DNA of 64,000 nucleotides from Caldilineaceae bacterium bin5 (GTDB lineage: Bacteria > Chloroflexota > Anaerolineae > Caldilineales > Caldilineaceae): contig MPML01000012.1 of NCBI GenBank assembly GCA_002238445.1, positions 32,315 to 96,314 of the forward strand, given 5' to 3'. A program made the translations under genes and the position numbers. The notes beneath the pieces were generated by a model. The model saw only the letters and a list, made by a program, of their open reading frames with translations, was not told the DNA's origin and did not search any database. Positions 1-9,254 of the stretch are shown in pieces; the first letter of the stretch is position 1, and each line of letters starts with the position of its first letter.

Positions 1-874
1 CATCCGCCAAAGAAAGGGTACGCAGATCTTCCACGAGATGTTGCAAATGGACCACTTCCATGTGGAGTAGGTCGTACAGCTCCTGCCCGCCTTGGATGGA
101 GCCGTCGCAGAGGCCTTCGGTATAGCCTCGCAGAATGGTTAGCGGGGTACGCAAGTCGTGAGCTATGTCTGCAGTCATTTGGCGTCGCAGACGACTAGCC
201 TCGGCCAGGTCATTACTCATTTTGTTGAAGGAGGTCGCCAGTTTTCCGATTTCATCCTGCACGTGCGTTTTGACCTGCATGCCAAGTTGGCCGGCGGCCA
301 TTTCATCGGTGGCAGTTGTAAGATCGCGTAAGGGGCGAGTCAGCGCACGGGAAAGCATGACGCCCAACGCCAGGGCCAACAGGGCTGCTATCACTGCGGC
401 CAGGACCGTTGCCTGACTTACACTGTAGAGGAAAAAGCTTTCGGGAGAGAAGCCTGGAAGTCCCTCGTCGGGGAAGATGCGATTCATGAAATACGCGGTT
501 CCGACAAGCTCGTTGTCATGAATGACGCCAATTCCTTCACCTAACTCGAGTGAAACCGTGTCACGGCCGACTTGATCTGAGATAGGTGAATAGATGATTA
601 CCTGGTTGCTGTCGGCGAGTACGACAAGCTGACTCAAAAAGCTCAGAGAAGGCTCATTTTTCAGCCACTGCTCAATCCCTTCCCAGCTGTAATTGTGTTC
701 CTCGTAGAATCCAAGCAGCAGCACTGCAACGACCGAATCGCCGCTCTGCTGGGAGACAAAGCGATTGAATTCCAGGCGGGTACGTTGCCCGCTGATTACG
801 GCGACAAGCAGCGCGCCTGTGACGCCTACAGCCAGGAACGCCAGAGTCAACTTTACCGCCAGAGAGCGGATCAT
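1..874 (-). CDS. Sensor histidine kinase (BaeS/PhoR type), C-terminus beyond the window
   Basis: This is the N-terminal 291 residues of a membrane sensor kinase; the ATP-binding domain lies outside the window. Reading the minus strand from the ATG at 874-872, I see a first membrane segment at about residues 8-28, an extracytoplasmic sensor region to about 147, a second membrane segment at about 148-175, a HAMP linker, and the dimerisation/phosphoacceptor box AHDLRTPL with His239. It would autophosphorylate on that His and pass the phosphate to the response regulator directly upstream. The TGA of that regulator and the ATG of this gene abut with no spacer, so the pair is almost certainly one operon with coupled translation. 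The stimulus cannot be told from the sequence. Confidence 0.9.
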   Translation of the reverse strand, partial: MIRSLAVKLTLAFLAVGVTGALLVAVISGQRTRLEFNRFVSQQSGDSVVAVLLLGFYEEHNYSWEGIEQWLKNEPSLSFLSQLVVLADSNQVIIYSPISDQVGRDTVSLELGEGIGVIHDNELVGTAYFMNRIFPDEGLPGFSPESFFLYSVSQATVLAAVIAALLALALGVMLSRALTRPLRDLTTATDEMAAGQLGMQVKTHVQDEIGKLATSFNKMSNDLAEASRLRRQMTADIAHDLRTPLTILRGYTEGLCDGSIQGGQELYDLLHMEVVHLQHLVEDLRTLSLAD

Positions 875-1564
875 TCAGTTCGCCTCCGCTGCAAAGCGGT
901 AGCCCATGCCATAGACGGTCTGAATATAGCGCGGCTTGCTTGGAACTGGTTCGATCTTTGTGCGCAGGTTGCGAATGTGCACGTCGATGGTTCTCTCGTA
1001 GCCTTCGTAGGCATCACCGCTGACCGATTCCAACAGATCCAGGCGGGAGAACGCACGTCCTGGGGAAAGCATAAATGTCTCCAGCAGATCGAATTCAGAA
1101 GGCGTGAGTGCGACTGGATTGCCATCGACGTTTACGGTACGCCCGGCACGGTCAAGGGTGATTTCTCCTACACGGAGCAGTTCAGGTAAGTGGGACGGTT
1201 GCCCGGCTCGCCTAAGCACGGCGCGCACGCGTGCGATCAGCTCCTGTATGCCGAATGGTTTGGTGACATAGTCGTCGGCGCCAAGCTCCAGGCCGGCGAC
1301 CTTATCGCTTTCTTCCATTTTGGCGGTAAGAATAATGATAGGAGAATCTGACTCCTGCTTAAAGAGCCGAAGGAAGTCATAGCCTCCCATCTGAGGCATC
1401 ATCAGGTCGAGGAGAACCAGGTCCGGTTTTTCGTAGCGCGCGACGAATAGTGCTTCGCTGCCGTTGGCGGCTTCAACGACGCGGTAGCCCTCTCGCTCCA
1501 GATAAAGGCGGACCATTTCCCGCAGTTTGACTTCATCGTCAATTACAAGGATTGTTTGGGGCAA
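875..1564 (-). CDS. OmpR/PhoB-family response regulator
   Basis: This is a DNA-binding response regulator of about 229 residues and the partner of the kinase that follows it. The receiver domain (residues 1-120) has the acidic pair DD near residue 10, phosphoacceptor Asp53 in LLDLMMP, Thr81 and Lys103 in YVTKPF. The C-terminal part (about 130-227) is a winged-helix Trans_reg_C domain ending in the typical TVYGMGYRF strand. I chose the TTG at 1564-1562 because an AGAGGA ribosome-binding site stands about 7 bases upstream and the protein then begins right at the first receiver strand. An upstream ATG at 1639 would add 25 unlikely residues. The target genes are unknown. Confidence 0.93.
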   Translation of the reverse strand: MPQTILVIDDEVKLREMVRLYLEREGYRVVEAANGSEALFVARYEKPDLVLLDLMMPQMGGYDFLRLFKQESDSPIIILTAKMEESDKVAGLELGADDYVTKPFGIQELIARVRAVLRRAGQPSHLPELLRVGEITLDRAGRTVNVDGNPVALTPSEFDLLETFMLSPGRAFSRLDLLESVSGDAYEGYERTIDVHIRNLRTKIEPVPSKPRYIQTVYGMGYRFAAEAN

Positions 1565-1758
1565 GAGATTTCCTCTCACTTCTGTTGAGGAGTCACTTTT
1601 TTTTGGCGCCAAGTGCGTAGGCCGCCAGTCTGCTAGCAACCTTGTAAAGGCAGCGTACGGTCTACAGCCCTATTTTCGCACAGAGTTGTTCAGAAAGTAT
1701 GAAGGAAAACTGAAGATCTGGCTAAAGGTTTCGAAACCACTCTGCAATTCTAAATTTA

Positions 1759-2105
1759 TTTGAAACTACTAAGCCATATACAGTGTCTGTCTTGACCAGC
1801 CCTTTATCCCGGCCGCCATTCAGGCTATCTGATTGCGTATTCGGTTGGCGGCAGCCAGGTTGCTGGAGCCGCACGGCTGGAATGAGCACACAAGGTCGGT
1901 GAGCGATGGTTTTGTAGGGGGCGTTGCGGGGGCGCAGCCCCTGCACAAGGGAGGGCCGAAGGCCCGACCGCCCGGAACTGCAGTGGTCAGTGGTCAGTGA
2001 TCTGAGACTGCGGCGATTGATTGAGGATATGAGTGAGAAGAAAAGTGAGGAGAGAGTCGTCTTTGCTCGCCTCGCTCGCGATCGCAGATTAATTGTGCCA
2101 GTGTA
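1759..2105 (+). repeat. Dispersed three-way-junction repeat, copy A
   Basis: This is copy A of the intergenic repeat family. The left end (TTTGAAAC then GCC-TATACAGTGTCTGTC) matches copy B at 17826. The core at 1917-1973 has an outer stem GGGCG/CGCCC that closes two hairpins. The first is TGCGGGGGC-GCA-GCCCCTGCA at 1925-1945, with one G-T pair. The second is GGGCC-GAA-GGCCC at 1953-1965. The right flank keeps GTGAGGAGAGA and TTTGCTCGCCTCGCTCG, shared with copies B and D. It lies between two divergent genes and contains no credible reading frame. Confidence 0.85.
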
Positions 2106-2572
2106 ATTTCATTTATTTTCTCTGGGAGAGGCGAGACAGATGGCAGCGACGAGCAGCGGCGAGGGGCATGAGAGAGACCTGTCTACGGCCTCGGCAACGT
2201 CAGGCGCGTATTTCTCACTCCTGTCTTCTCCGCGCGCGCTGCTGATGTTGGAAGGCTCGTCGGGGCAAGCGCGATCCGGCGGCTCAGGGCTGGCGGTCGC
2301 CGCTTTGCGTGTGAAAGTCGGTAGGCGCCCCCAGGGCGAATGTCCTTCCAGACAAGCGGCCCTGCGGCGGATTTTTTTGTGCGCAGGACTGGACGCGTAA
2401 CGCCCACGTGGAGACGCGAGTCTTTGCTCGTCCCCGGCGCGTATGTTGGCGAAATTCGGCTGTGGTACAATGCTGGCTGGGTAAGGAAAAGGCACTCGTT
2501 CCGGAAGACAATAGAGTGTCGGCCCATCTAAAACCATAGCTAGCATCGCGACCATGGAAAGGGAGTGAAGAC
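2106..2572. other. Intergenic stretch without recognisable gene
   Basis: Open frames exist on both strands but none has a plausible start, composition or family. A TACAAT at 2466-2471 could be a -10 box for the downstream operon, but no good -35 is present. The DinB-like gene start is marked by GGGAGTGA just before 2573. Confidence 0.5.
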
Positions 2573-3040
2573 ATGTCACAAGTGGCGATCGGTATGCACC
2601 GACACATCCGCTCTTCGATACATTCGGCGGTTGAAGGCCTTTCGGCCAAGCAACTGCTGTCAATGCCGCCGGGATTCGACAACAATATTGCCTGGAATCT
2701 GGGGCACCTTGTGGTCGTGTTGCCGCGACTGGTGTACCGCCCCAGCGGGCTTCCTCTGCCTGTCGACGAGGCGATGGTGCCGCTTTACCTGCCAAACACA
2801 TCGCCGGCGGACTGGGAAACCGAGCCGGATGCCGAGGCGTTACCGGCGATGCTGATGGCCCAATTGGAGCAACTGGAGGCCGACTACGCGGACGGCCGAT
2901 TTGGCGAAAACGAGTTTAGCCAGCTCACGACCGGTTCAGGCATAAGTATTTCCGACGTTGACGGCGCGCTTGTCTTTAACACGTACCATGAGGCGCAACA
3001 CTTCGGCTTCATTCAGGCACTGGTCAACGTTGTAGGGTAA
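2573..3040 (+). CDS. DinB-like superfamily protein
   Basis: This 155-residue protein is of the DinB/YfiT-like metal-binding four-helix type. The family signature is visible: the HLVVVLPRL helix after NNIAWNLGH supplies the first metal His, and the C-terminal helix carries YHEAQHFG with two more His, giving the usual three-His site. Family members are thiol-dependent transferases or have unknown roles, so no substrate is assigned. The ATG has a good GGGAGTGA Shine-Dalgarno. The next gene starts 5 bases after the stop, so it is probably the first gene of the 2573-8551 operon. Its link to the catabolic genes that follow is unclear. Confidence 0.8.
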   Translation: MSQVAIGMHRHIRSSIHSAVEGLSAKQLLSMPPGFDNNIAWNLGHLVVVLPRLVYRPSGLPLPVDEAMVPLYLPNTSPADWETEPDAEALPAMLMAQLEQLEADYADGRFGENEFSQLTTGSGISISDVDGALVFNTYHEAQHFGFIQALVNVVG

Positions 3041-3045
3041 TTCGA

Positions 3046-4320
3046 ATGGGTGAAGTCGTGATCGTCAGCGCAGTGCGCACGCCGATAGGCAGGATTCGCG
3101 GCGCGCTGGCTTCTGTGCGGCCGGATGATCTGGCAGGGCTGGTCGTCCGCGAAGCTGTATTGCGGGCGGAGGTGGAGCCGGCAGAGATCGAGGAGGTGTA
3201 CCTTGGCTGCGCCAATCAGGCGGGCGAGGATAACCGTAATGTGGCACGCATGGCCGCGTTGCTGGCGGGGCTGCCGCAGGAGGTGGCGGGCGTAACGGTG
3301 AACCGCCTTTGCGCCAGCGGTCTCACTGCCGTGAATCAGGCGGCGCGGGCGATTCTGTGCGGTGAGGGCGAAGTCTTTGTCGCCGGCGGGGTGGAGAGCA
3401 TGACGCGTGCGCCCTATTCGATACCCAAGAACCCCACCGGTTTTGGACCGTCAGGCAACATTACGGGCTATGATACGACCCTTGGCTGGCGCTATCCCAA
3501 TCCGGCGATGGAGGCACTCTTCCCGCTGGAAGCGATGGGAGAGACTGCTGAGAATATCCATGACATGAGTTGTGCGGCCAACATTGCAGGCGGCGAAATC
3601 AGCCGCGCGGAGCAGGACCGCTTCGCGTTGCAGAGCCAAGAACGTGCTGTCCGCGCAATCAGTGAGGACCGTTTTCACAGGGAAATTGTGCCCGTAGAAG
3701 TCCCCCAGAGAAGGGGTGAATCGGTTGTGTTCGGGACTGACGAGCACCCGCGCTACACGAAGACGGATGACGGCTACGAGCTTGCAACCAGCATGGAAGC
3801 ACTGGGAAAGTTGAGACCGGCTTTTCGCGAGGGAGGTACGGTGACAGCCGGCAATTCCAGCGGGCTGAATGACGGCGCGTGCGCGTTGGTTTTGATGTCG
3901 AGGAGCAGGGCAGATGCACTGGGAATCCAACCGTTGGCGCGTTGGGTTGCCTCGGCCGCGGCCGGCGTCGATCCCCGCGTAATGGGTTTGGGACCGGTTT
4001 CTGCTGCGCGCAAGGCAATGGCGCGGTCGGCGCTATCGATCAACGAGATCGATCTTGTCGAAATCAATGAGGCCTTCGCTGTGCAGACGTTGGCGGTATT
4101 GCGGGAGCTGACGTTGAGTGAAGCTGTCACGAATGTTAACGGCGGTGCGATTGCGCTGGGGCATCCATTGGGTTGTTCCGGCGCCCGCATACTGACGACG
4201 CTTATACATGAGATGCGGAGACGTGCCGAGGCAGGGGAGACCTGCCGGTTCGGCTTAGCGACTTTATGCGTGGGCGTGGGTCAGGGTGAGGCGACTGTGG
4301 TGGAGAGGGTTGAACAGTGA
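3046..4320 (+). CDS. Thiolase (acetyl-CoA acyltransferase, 3-oxoadipyl-CoA thiolase type)
   Basis: This 424-residue thiolase is slightly longer than the usual 390-400. The nucleophilic Cys89 sits in [13 protein letters not shown] marks the second domain, His373 lies in [12 protein letters not shown], and the general-base Cys408 in LCVGVGQG. The complete triad predicts an active biosynthetic or degradative thiolase. The following gene, which overlaps it by 4 bases, is a 3-oxoacid CoA-transferase. That pairing is the PcaF/PcaIJ arrangement of the beta-ketoadipate pathway, so cleavage of 3-oxoadipyl-CoA to succinyl-CoA and acetyl-CoA is the favoured role. Acetoacetyl-CoA or another 3-oxoacyl-CoA remains possible, because thiolase sequence alone does not fix chain length. 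Confidence 0.9.
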   Translation: MGEVVIVSAVRTPIGRIRGALASVRPDDLAGLVVREAVLRAEVEPAEIEEVYLGCANQAGEDNRNVARMAALLAGLPQEVAGVTVNRLCASGLTAVNQAARAILCGEGEVFVAGGVESMTRAPYSIPKNPTGFGPSGNITGYDTTLGWRYPNPAMEALFPLEAMGETAENIHDMSCAANIAGGEISRAEQDRFALQSQERAVRAISEDRFHREIVPVEVPQRRGESVVFGTDEHPRYTKTDDGYELATSMEALGKLRPAFREGGTVTAGNSSGLNDGACALVLMSRSRADALGIQPLARWVASAAAGVDPRVMGLGPVSAARKAMARSALSINEIDLVEINEAFAVQTLAVLRELTLSEAVTNVNGGAIALGHPLGCSGARILTTLIHEMRRRAEAGETCRFGLATLCVGVGQGEATVVERVEQ

Positions 4321-5666
4321 ATCAGATACCGCAGATTACGCCGGCCCAAGCTGCGGGGCTCGTCAGTTCTGGTGACACCATGCTCGTGGGCGGGTTTGGC
4401 ATGACCGGCAATCCTACGCAGATATTGCACGCGCTGGCGGAGACGGACGTGTGCAAGCTGACCTATATCGCCAATAATGTTGGCGAGGTGGGCCTGGGCG
4501 GAGGGCGGTTGTTGCGCAATGGGCAGATCAAGAAGGCAATCGGCTCGTTTTTCACCAGCAATCCGGAGGCGGTTGCCGCGGCACAGACGGGTGCGATCGA
4601 GTTTGAATTGATGCCGCAGGGGACTTTGGTCGAAGCGATCCGCGCGGGCGGCGCCGGGTTGGGAGGATTCTTTACGCCGACGGCTGCGGGCACGGTTCTG
4701 GCCGAAGGGCGGGAGACGAAGTGCATTGACGGGCGCGAGCATGTCTTTCAATCGGCACTGCGGGCGAATGTGGCTCTCATCCGGGCGTGGAGCGCGGATA
4801 CGGCCGGGAACCTTGCCTATCGGATGACGGAGCAGAACTTTAACAGGGCGATGGCCACTGCCGCGGATTTAGTCATTGCGGAGGTTGAGGAGTGCGTCCC
4901 CGCCGGGGAGCTGCCGCCGGAGAGCGTTCATACGCCCGGCTGCTACGTGGACTACCTGGTGCCGGTTAGAACCTCGGCGGCCGATCTGGGTTCTTCGGCG
5001 TCGATCGCCGATAGTGGCAAGAAAGCGGACGACGAGCGCATGAGGTTAGCGCGCCGGGCGCTGGAGGAGTTGAAGCCGGGGGACATCGTCAACCTGGGGG
5101 TGGGCATTCCGACGCTCGTGGCTGATCTAATCACACCGGAGCACGGAATTATACTTCATACTGAGAACGGCATGTTGGGGGTGGGTCCGGCGCCGGTGAG
5201 CGGAGGGGCAATGGATTACCCGATCAACGCCAGCAAGATCCCGGTGACAGCGCTGGCAGGCAGTAGCTATTTCGACAGCGCCGACTCTTTCGCGATGATT
5301 CGCGGCGGTCATGTGGACGCGGCGATCATGGGTGGCCTGCAGGTTGACGAGCGGGCCAATTTGGCCAACTGGGCAGCGCCTGGGAGGCCGCTGCTGGGCG
5401 TGGGGGGAGCAATGGATTTGGCAACTGGCGCCAAACGTTTGATTGTAACAATGACCCACGCCAGCCGTGACGGCCAGTCCAAGATTTTGCCGGCGTGTAC
5501 CTTGCCGCTAACCGCGACCGGAGCGGTAGATGTAGTCATCACCGATCTGGCGGTTTTTCGATTCTTCGAGGGGCGCCTGACTCTGACCGAGTTGATGGAG
5601 GGCACGTCGCTGGAGGAGGTTCGTGCCAAGACGGCGGCGGCATTTGAGATTGCTCTTGAGGGCTGA
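4317..5666 (+). CDS. Fused alpha-beta 3-oxoacid CoA-transferase
   Basis: This 449-residue family I CoA-transferase has both subunits in one chain. Residues 1-215 are the alpha (PcaI/ScoA) part, with GGFGMTGNP and the conserved [11 protein letters not shown] segment. A short polar linker lies at about 218-238, and the beta (PcaJ/ScoB) part follows, with GVGIPTL and catalytic Glu283 in TENGMLG. It would move CoA from succinyl-CoA to a 3-oxoacid, giving the thiolase its substrate. It starts with GTG at 4317, and the thiolase stop overlaps as GTGA, so translation is coupled. Many bacteria keep the two subunits as separate genes; fusion is typical of the eukaryotic SCOT form and of scattered bacteria. 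Confidence 0.92.
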   Translation: MNQIPQITPAQAAGLVSSGDTMLVGGFGMTGNPTQILHALAETDVCKLTYIANNVGEVGLGGGRLLRNGQIKKAIGSFFTSNPEAVAAAQTGAIEFELMPQGTLVEAIRAGGAGLGGFFTPTAAGTVLAEGRETKCIDGREHVFQSALRANVALIRAWSADTAGNLAYRMTEQNFNRAMATAADLVIAEVEECVPAGELPPESVHTPGCYVDYLVPVRTSAADLGSSASIADSGKKADDERMRLARRALEELKPGDIVNLGVGIPTLVADLITPEHGIILHTENGMLGVGPAPVSGGAMDYPINASKIPVTALAGSSYFDSADSFAMIRGGHVDAAIMGGLQVDERANLANWAAPGRPLLGVGGAMDLATGAKRLIVTMTHASRDGQSKILPACTLPLTATGAVDVVITDLAVFRFFEGRLTLTELMEGTSLEEVRAKTAAAFEIALEG

Positions 5667-5727
5667 AGCGATAGGATTGTAGCGATAGGCCCTCACCTTG
5701 CTGTTTGATAACAAAAAGGAAGCGCAG

Positions 5728-6486
5728 TTGAAGCGAGCATATTTCCCAATTTTGATGGCGGCGCTGGTAGTCCTGCTGCTGGCTGCCTGTGAGACGATTG
5801 AGGGCACTGTGGATCCCGCCAAAGAGGCCGGTCAGGAACCGGCGGCACTGAGTGTGGCTACGCCAGGGAAGGCGGAGGAGCCAAGCCAGGCGGAAGATTC
5901 CGGCAGTGAATTCCCTATCACAGTGGAGTATTTTACGCCGTCGCAGACCGAGGGGCCCTTCTATCCGGTCCAGAAGCCTGAAGATGTGGACAACGACCTC
6001 TTCGTTTTGGAAGGTGCGGCGGGCAGGCCGTCGGGCGAGATATTGGCGTTTGGCGGCAGGTTGTACGACAGCACTGGAATGCCGGTGCCTGGGGCCGTGA
6101 TCGAGATTTGGCAGACCGACGACAACGGGGTCTACCTGCATCCGGGTGACCCTGACAGTTCGCAGAGGGACGTAAACTTTCAGTCTTACGGTGAGGCGAT
6201 TACAGGGGAGTACGGAGGCTTCAGCTTCAGGACGATTATGCCGGGCGGATACGATTCGCGTCCCAGGCACATCCATGTAAAGGTTGGATTGGATGGACGG
6301 GACCTTTTGACCACTCAGTTCTACTTCAGTAACGACGCCGAAGCTTCCCAAGACAGAATATTCGCGGGGGCGGGACAGGAAGTAAGTGCATTGATTATGG
6401 CGGTCGAAGAAGGGTTTGACGATGACGGCAATCCAGCGCTGATCGGAAGGCGCGATATAATCCTGCGTACTGAAGAGTCGGAATAG
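5728..6486 (+). CDS. Intradiol ring-cleavage dioxygenase-like lipoprotein
   Basis: This 252-residue exported protein resembles protocatechuate 3,4-dioxygenase or catechol 1,2-dioxygenase. The TTG at 5728, preceded by AAGGAA, gives a classic lipoprotein signal (MKR, hydrophobic stretch, LLLAAC, lipidated Cys21). The beta-barrel domain begins at TEGPFYP. The non-haem Fe(III) ligands can all be placed: Tyr136 in NGVYLHPG, Tyr175 in MPGGYDS, and His181 and His183 in RPRHIHVKV. An active intradiol enzyme on the outer face of the membrane is therefore plausible. Its place behind the thiolase and CoA-transferase fits cleavage of an aromatic diol at the surface with import of the diacid. Genes for the intermediate muconate steps are not in the window. 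Confidence 0.85.
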   Translation: MKRAYFPILMAALVVLLLAACETIEGTVDPAKEAGQEPAALSVATPGKAEEPSQAEDSGSEFPITVEYFTPSQTEGPFYPVQKPEDVDNDLFVLEGAAGRPSGEILAFGGRLYDSTGMPVPGAVIEIWQTDDNGVYLHPGDPDSSQRDVNFQSYGEAITGEYGGFSFRTIMPGGYDSRPRHIHVKVGLDGRDLLTTQFYFSNDAEASQDRIFAGAGQEVSALIMAVEEGFDDDGNPALIGRRDIILRTEESE

Positions 6487-6513
6487 TGGGACGCAGCCAG
6501 GGAGAGGGATGAC

Positions 6514-6894
6514 ATGAGTTTGAGCAGTTTGGGGAATCCCAAATATATCGCGTTGGAGACGTTTCGCAAGAGCGGGGAGGGCGTCAAGACGCCGGTCTGG
6601 ACTGTGCAGAAGGATGGCAAGCTGCTTGTATGGACGCAGGGGGACAGCTGGAAGGTCAAGCGAGCCCGCAACAATCCGCGTGTGCGTGTGGCCAAGTGTG
6701 ACATGAGGGGCAACGTAGAGGGACCTTGGGTAGAAGGCGTGGTTTCGTCAATTTCCGACGAAGACGACGTGAAGAAGATGATGGCGCGCGAACTCAGGCG
6801 GAAGTATCCTTTCATGGTTCTATTTGTCTCGCTTGTAGCCTTCGTGCGCAGAGAGAATAGGGGGCAGGTGGTTGTAGAAATTGAGGACGTATAG
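6514..6894 (+). CDS. PPOX-class (F420-dependent type) oxidoreductase
   Basis: This 126-residue protein has the split-barrel fold of pyridoxamine-phosphate-oxidase-like flavoproteins. The pattern YIALETFRKSG, TPVWTVQKDGKLLVWT, SWKVKRARNNPRVRVAKCD is that of the Rv2061-like PPOX family, whose members bind F420 or flavin. A good AGGGAGAGGG ribosome-binding site precedes the ATG. It lies 27 bases after the dioxygenase gene and is probably in the same transcript. The substrate is unknown. Cofactor choice between F420 and FMN cannot be settled from the sequence, and no F420 synthesis genes are visible here. Confidence 0.8.
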   Translation: MSLSSLGNPKYIALETFRKSGEGVKTPVWTVQKDGKLLVWTQGDSWKVKRARNNPRVRVAKCDMRGNVEGPWVEGVVSSISDEDDVKKMMARELRRKYPFMVLFVSLVAFVRRENRGQVVVEIEDV

Positions 6895-7027
6895 GACGCA
6901 GGCCTTGTTGGCAGGGCGCGCTGAAAAATGCGAATCGCGTTCTGAGGACTGTGCCGATGATGTACATGAAGCGCTCATTTTGCTTGGTCACGTGGTTAAC
7001 CAATTTGAATCAGGAGCCCTTAGCCCT

Positions 7028-8551
7028 ATGAAAGCCGTGATGGTGATGTTCGACACTCTTAACCGGCATATGTTGCCGCCTTACGGTTGCGACTGGACTC
7101 ATGCCCCGAACTTCGCTCGCTTGGCGGAGAGAACGGTTACATTTGATAACTGCTACGTCGGCAGCATGCCATGCATGCCGGCGCGGCGAGAGATGCACAC
7201 TGGGCGCTACAATTTCCTGCATCGCAGCTGGGGGCCCCTGGAGCCATTCGACGATTCGACGCCCGAAATTTTGTCGGAAAACGGTGTCTACACGCATCTG
7301 AGCACAGATCACCAGCACTATTTTGAAGACGGCGGGGCTACCTATCACACGCGTTACGATAGTTGGGATTTTCATCGCGGCCAGGAAGGGGACGCCTGGA
7401 TAGGACAGCTGGAGGATCCAGTAGTCCCAGAAAATATTAACAGGAAGACAGCGGCCAGCAATATTCCTCGCCGGGAGGGAGAAAAACGCAGGTATGGAGA
7501 TACGGGCCGCCAGGACTGGATCAACCGGGCAGTGATGGATAGTGAGGAGAAGCAGCCGCAGGCCAAGACATTCTCCGCGGGTCTGGATTTTATCCGACGC
7601 AATCACGAGCAGGACAACTGGTTCCTGCAGGTGGAGACGTTTGATCCTCACGAACCTTTCTTCACGCAACAGAAGTACAAGGACCTGTACCCGCACGAAT
7701 ATGACGGCAAACTGTTTGACTGGCCGCCGTATCGCAAGGTGGAGGAGACGGAAGAGGAGGTGCGGCACTTGCGTTACGAATACGCGGCGCTGCTCAGCAT
7801 GTGCGACGAGTATCTGGGGAAGGTGCTGGACCTGATGGACGGTTTGGACATGTGGGATGACACGATGCTTATCGTGTGCACGGATCATGGATTTCTGTTG
7901 GGAGAGCACGACTGGTGGGCAAAGATTGTTCCCCCTTTCTATAATGAAGTTGCGCACACGCCGCTCTTTGTCTGGGATCCTCGCAGCCGAGTGGCAGGCG
8001 CGCGCAGGGCGCAGCTAACCCAGATGATAGACCTGCCGGCGACGCTACTGGAATATTTCGGTGTTGCGCGACCGCCGGACATGCAGGGATTGCCTCTTGG
8101 CAGTGTTATTGCCGACGACGAGCCGACGCGCGATGCGGTGCTGTTTGGCGTACACGGCGGACATGTGAATATCACAGATGGACGCTTTGTATACATGCGT
8201 GGGCCTGTTGATCCGTCGCACAATGAGCCTCTATACAATTACACGCATATGCCAAATCATATGCGGGACCGCTTTGCGGTGCAGGATCTGCAGGATATCC
8301 AGTTGGCAGAACCCTTTTCCTTCACGAAGGGGTGCCGGACCATGAAGATCGCATCGGGCCAGGTTTTCGATGCTCCGCCCCGCTACACGATGCTATTCGA
8401 CTTGGAAACGGATCCAGGGCAGGAGAGCCCCATCAATAATGTGGCGGAAGAGGCCAGACTGTCGGCGCGCATGGCAGAGCTGATGCAGGCCAATGATGCG
8501 CCGCCTGAGCAGTTCGAAAGGTTGGGATTGGCGGTTGAGGAGGTGGGGTAG
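7028..8551 (+). CDS. Sulfatase (alkaline-phosphatase superfamily)
   Basis: This 507-residue family S1-type sulfatase has the modification motif C-M-P-A-R at Cys49, followed by MHTGR, the expected place for conversion of Cys to formylglycine. Metal-binding residues fit MFDTLNRH near the N-terminus and CTDHGFLLGEHDWWAK in the middle, where the DHG motif is clear. No signal peptide is seen, so it is probably cytoplasmic. I chose the ATG at 7028, which starts directly at the first strand and has AGGAG upstream; the frame is open further upstream to an ATG at 6881. The substrate is unknown; sulfated polysaccharide or sugar sulfate is typical of the family. It is the last gene of the plus-strand run. 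Confidence 0.9.
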   Translation: MKAVMVMFDTLNRHMLPPYGCDWTHAPNFARLAERTVTFDNCYVGSMPCMPARREMHTGRYNFLHRSWGPLEPFDDSTPEILSENGVYTHLSTDHQHYFEDGGATYHTRYDSWDFHRGQEGDAWIGQLEDPVVPENINRKTAASNIPRREGEKRRYGDTGRQDWINRAVMDSEEKQPQAKTFSAGLDFIRRNHEQDNWFLQVETFDPHEPFFTQQKYKDLYPHEYDGKLFDWPPYRKVEETEEEVRHLRYEYAALLSMCDEYLGKVLDLMDGLDMWDDTMLIVCTDHGFLLGEHDWWAKIVPPFYNEVAHTPLFVWDPRSRVAGARRAQLTQMIDLPATLLEYFGVARPPDMQGLPLGSVIADDEPTRDAVLFGVHGGHVNITDGRFVYMRGPVDPSHNEPLYNYTHMPNHMRDRFAVQDLQDIQLAEPFSFTKGCRTMKIASGQVFDAPPRYTMLFDLETDPGQESPINNVAEEARLSARMAELMQANDAPPEQFERLGLAVEEVG

Positions 8552-8667
8552 GGCGCACGCAAAGAGGTGCCGTACGCATTCTTGTGCGTCGGCGCCTAAG
8601 TAGGCTGAGTTGATTCTTTGGGAGATTCGAATTGATTCGGCCTCTGAGAAGCTGAGGCTGGCCCAGA

Positions 8668-9030
8668 TTACACGCTGATGAAGCGTTTTTCTCTCAGGCG
8701 GGCGGACTTGCCTTGCCGCTCTCGCAAGTAGTAGAGCTGGGCGCGGCGAACTTTGGTCTTGCGTAGTACTTCGACTTTTTCCACATTCTTGCTGAAGAGT
8801 GGGAATGTGCGCTCAACGCCGACGCCATGGGAGCCGGTACGACGCACGGTATAGGTCGCGCCTGCGTCCTTGCCGCCGCGTTTGGAGATTACTACTCCCT
8901 GAAACACCTGAATTCTTTCGTTTCGTCCTTCGGTAATGCGCTGGTGAACACGAACGGTATCACCGGGATCGATATCAGCCATGCCTGCCGGCATTTCCGG
9001 TTGCAGGGAAGCCATCAAAGCGTTTGTCAT
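8668..9030 (-). CDS. rplS: 50S ribosomal protein L19
   Basis: This 120-residue ribosomal protein L19 lies at the interface of the two ribosomal subunits. The family core is unmistakable: [46 protein letters not shown] and [23 protein letters not shown]. The length is normal, with about 15 extra N-terminal residues. The usual neighbours rpsP, rimM and trmD are not adjacent, so the gene stands alone. A sigma70-like promoter at 9215-9243 would give a leader of nearly 180 bases, which could carry regulation. Confidence 0.97.
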   Translation of the reverse strand: MTNALMASLQPEMPAGMADIDPGDTVRVHQRITEGRNERIQVFQGVVISKRGGKDAGATYTVRRTGSHGVGVERTFPLFSKNVEKVEVLRKTKVRRAQLYYLRERQGKSARLREKRFISV

Positions 9031-9214
9031 TTCACACCGCCTTCTTTACTGAACTGCCTTCGCCCGGCACTGTGGTAGTGACCATGCCTGAGCCGACGAT
9101 ACTTTCCCTGTTCCAGCCCATGTGATACCCGGGACGACGCGGGAGAAAGCCTCTATGTTTGGACCCGGAGGAAACCTTCCCTCCTGGACATCAAGTACTC
9201 GCACACAGCCACCA

Positions 9215-9243
9215 AGTCTACCACAAGGGCGGCGCCGCGCCAA
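9215..9243 (-). promoter_or_regulatory. Putative sigma70 promoter of rplS
   Basis: On the minus strand TTGGCG and TAGACT are separated by 17 bases, matching the consensus at 4 of 6 positions each. It lies in the gap after the MetE-like gene and upstream of rplS. Confidence 0.45.
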
Positions 9244-9254
9244 AATTTTTGACA

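Noticed and set aside
2466..2471. TACAAT as the -10 of the promoter for the 2573 operon
   Set aside because: No acceptable -35 at 16-18 bases could be found.
2109..2801. A 230-codon frame on the minus strand
   Set aside because: It runs antisense into the DinB-like gene, has an Arg/Pro/Ser-rich composition typical of a shadow frame, and has no recognisable motif.
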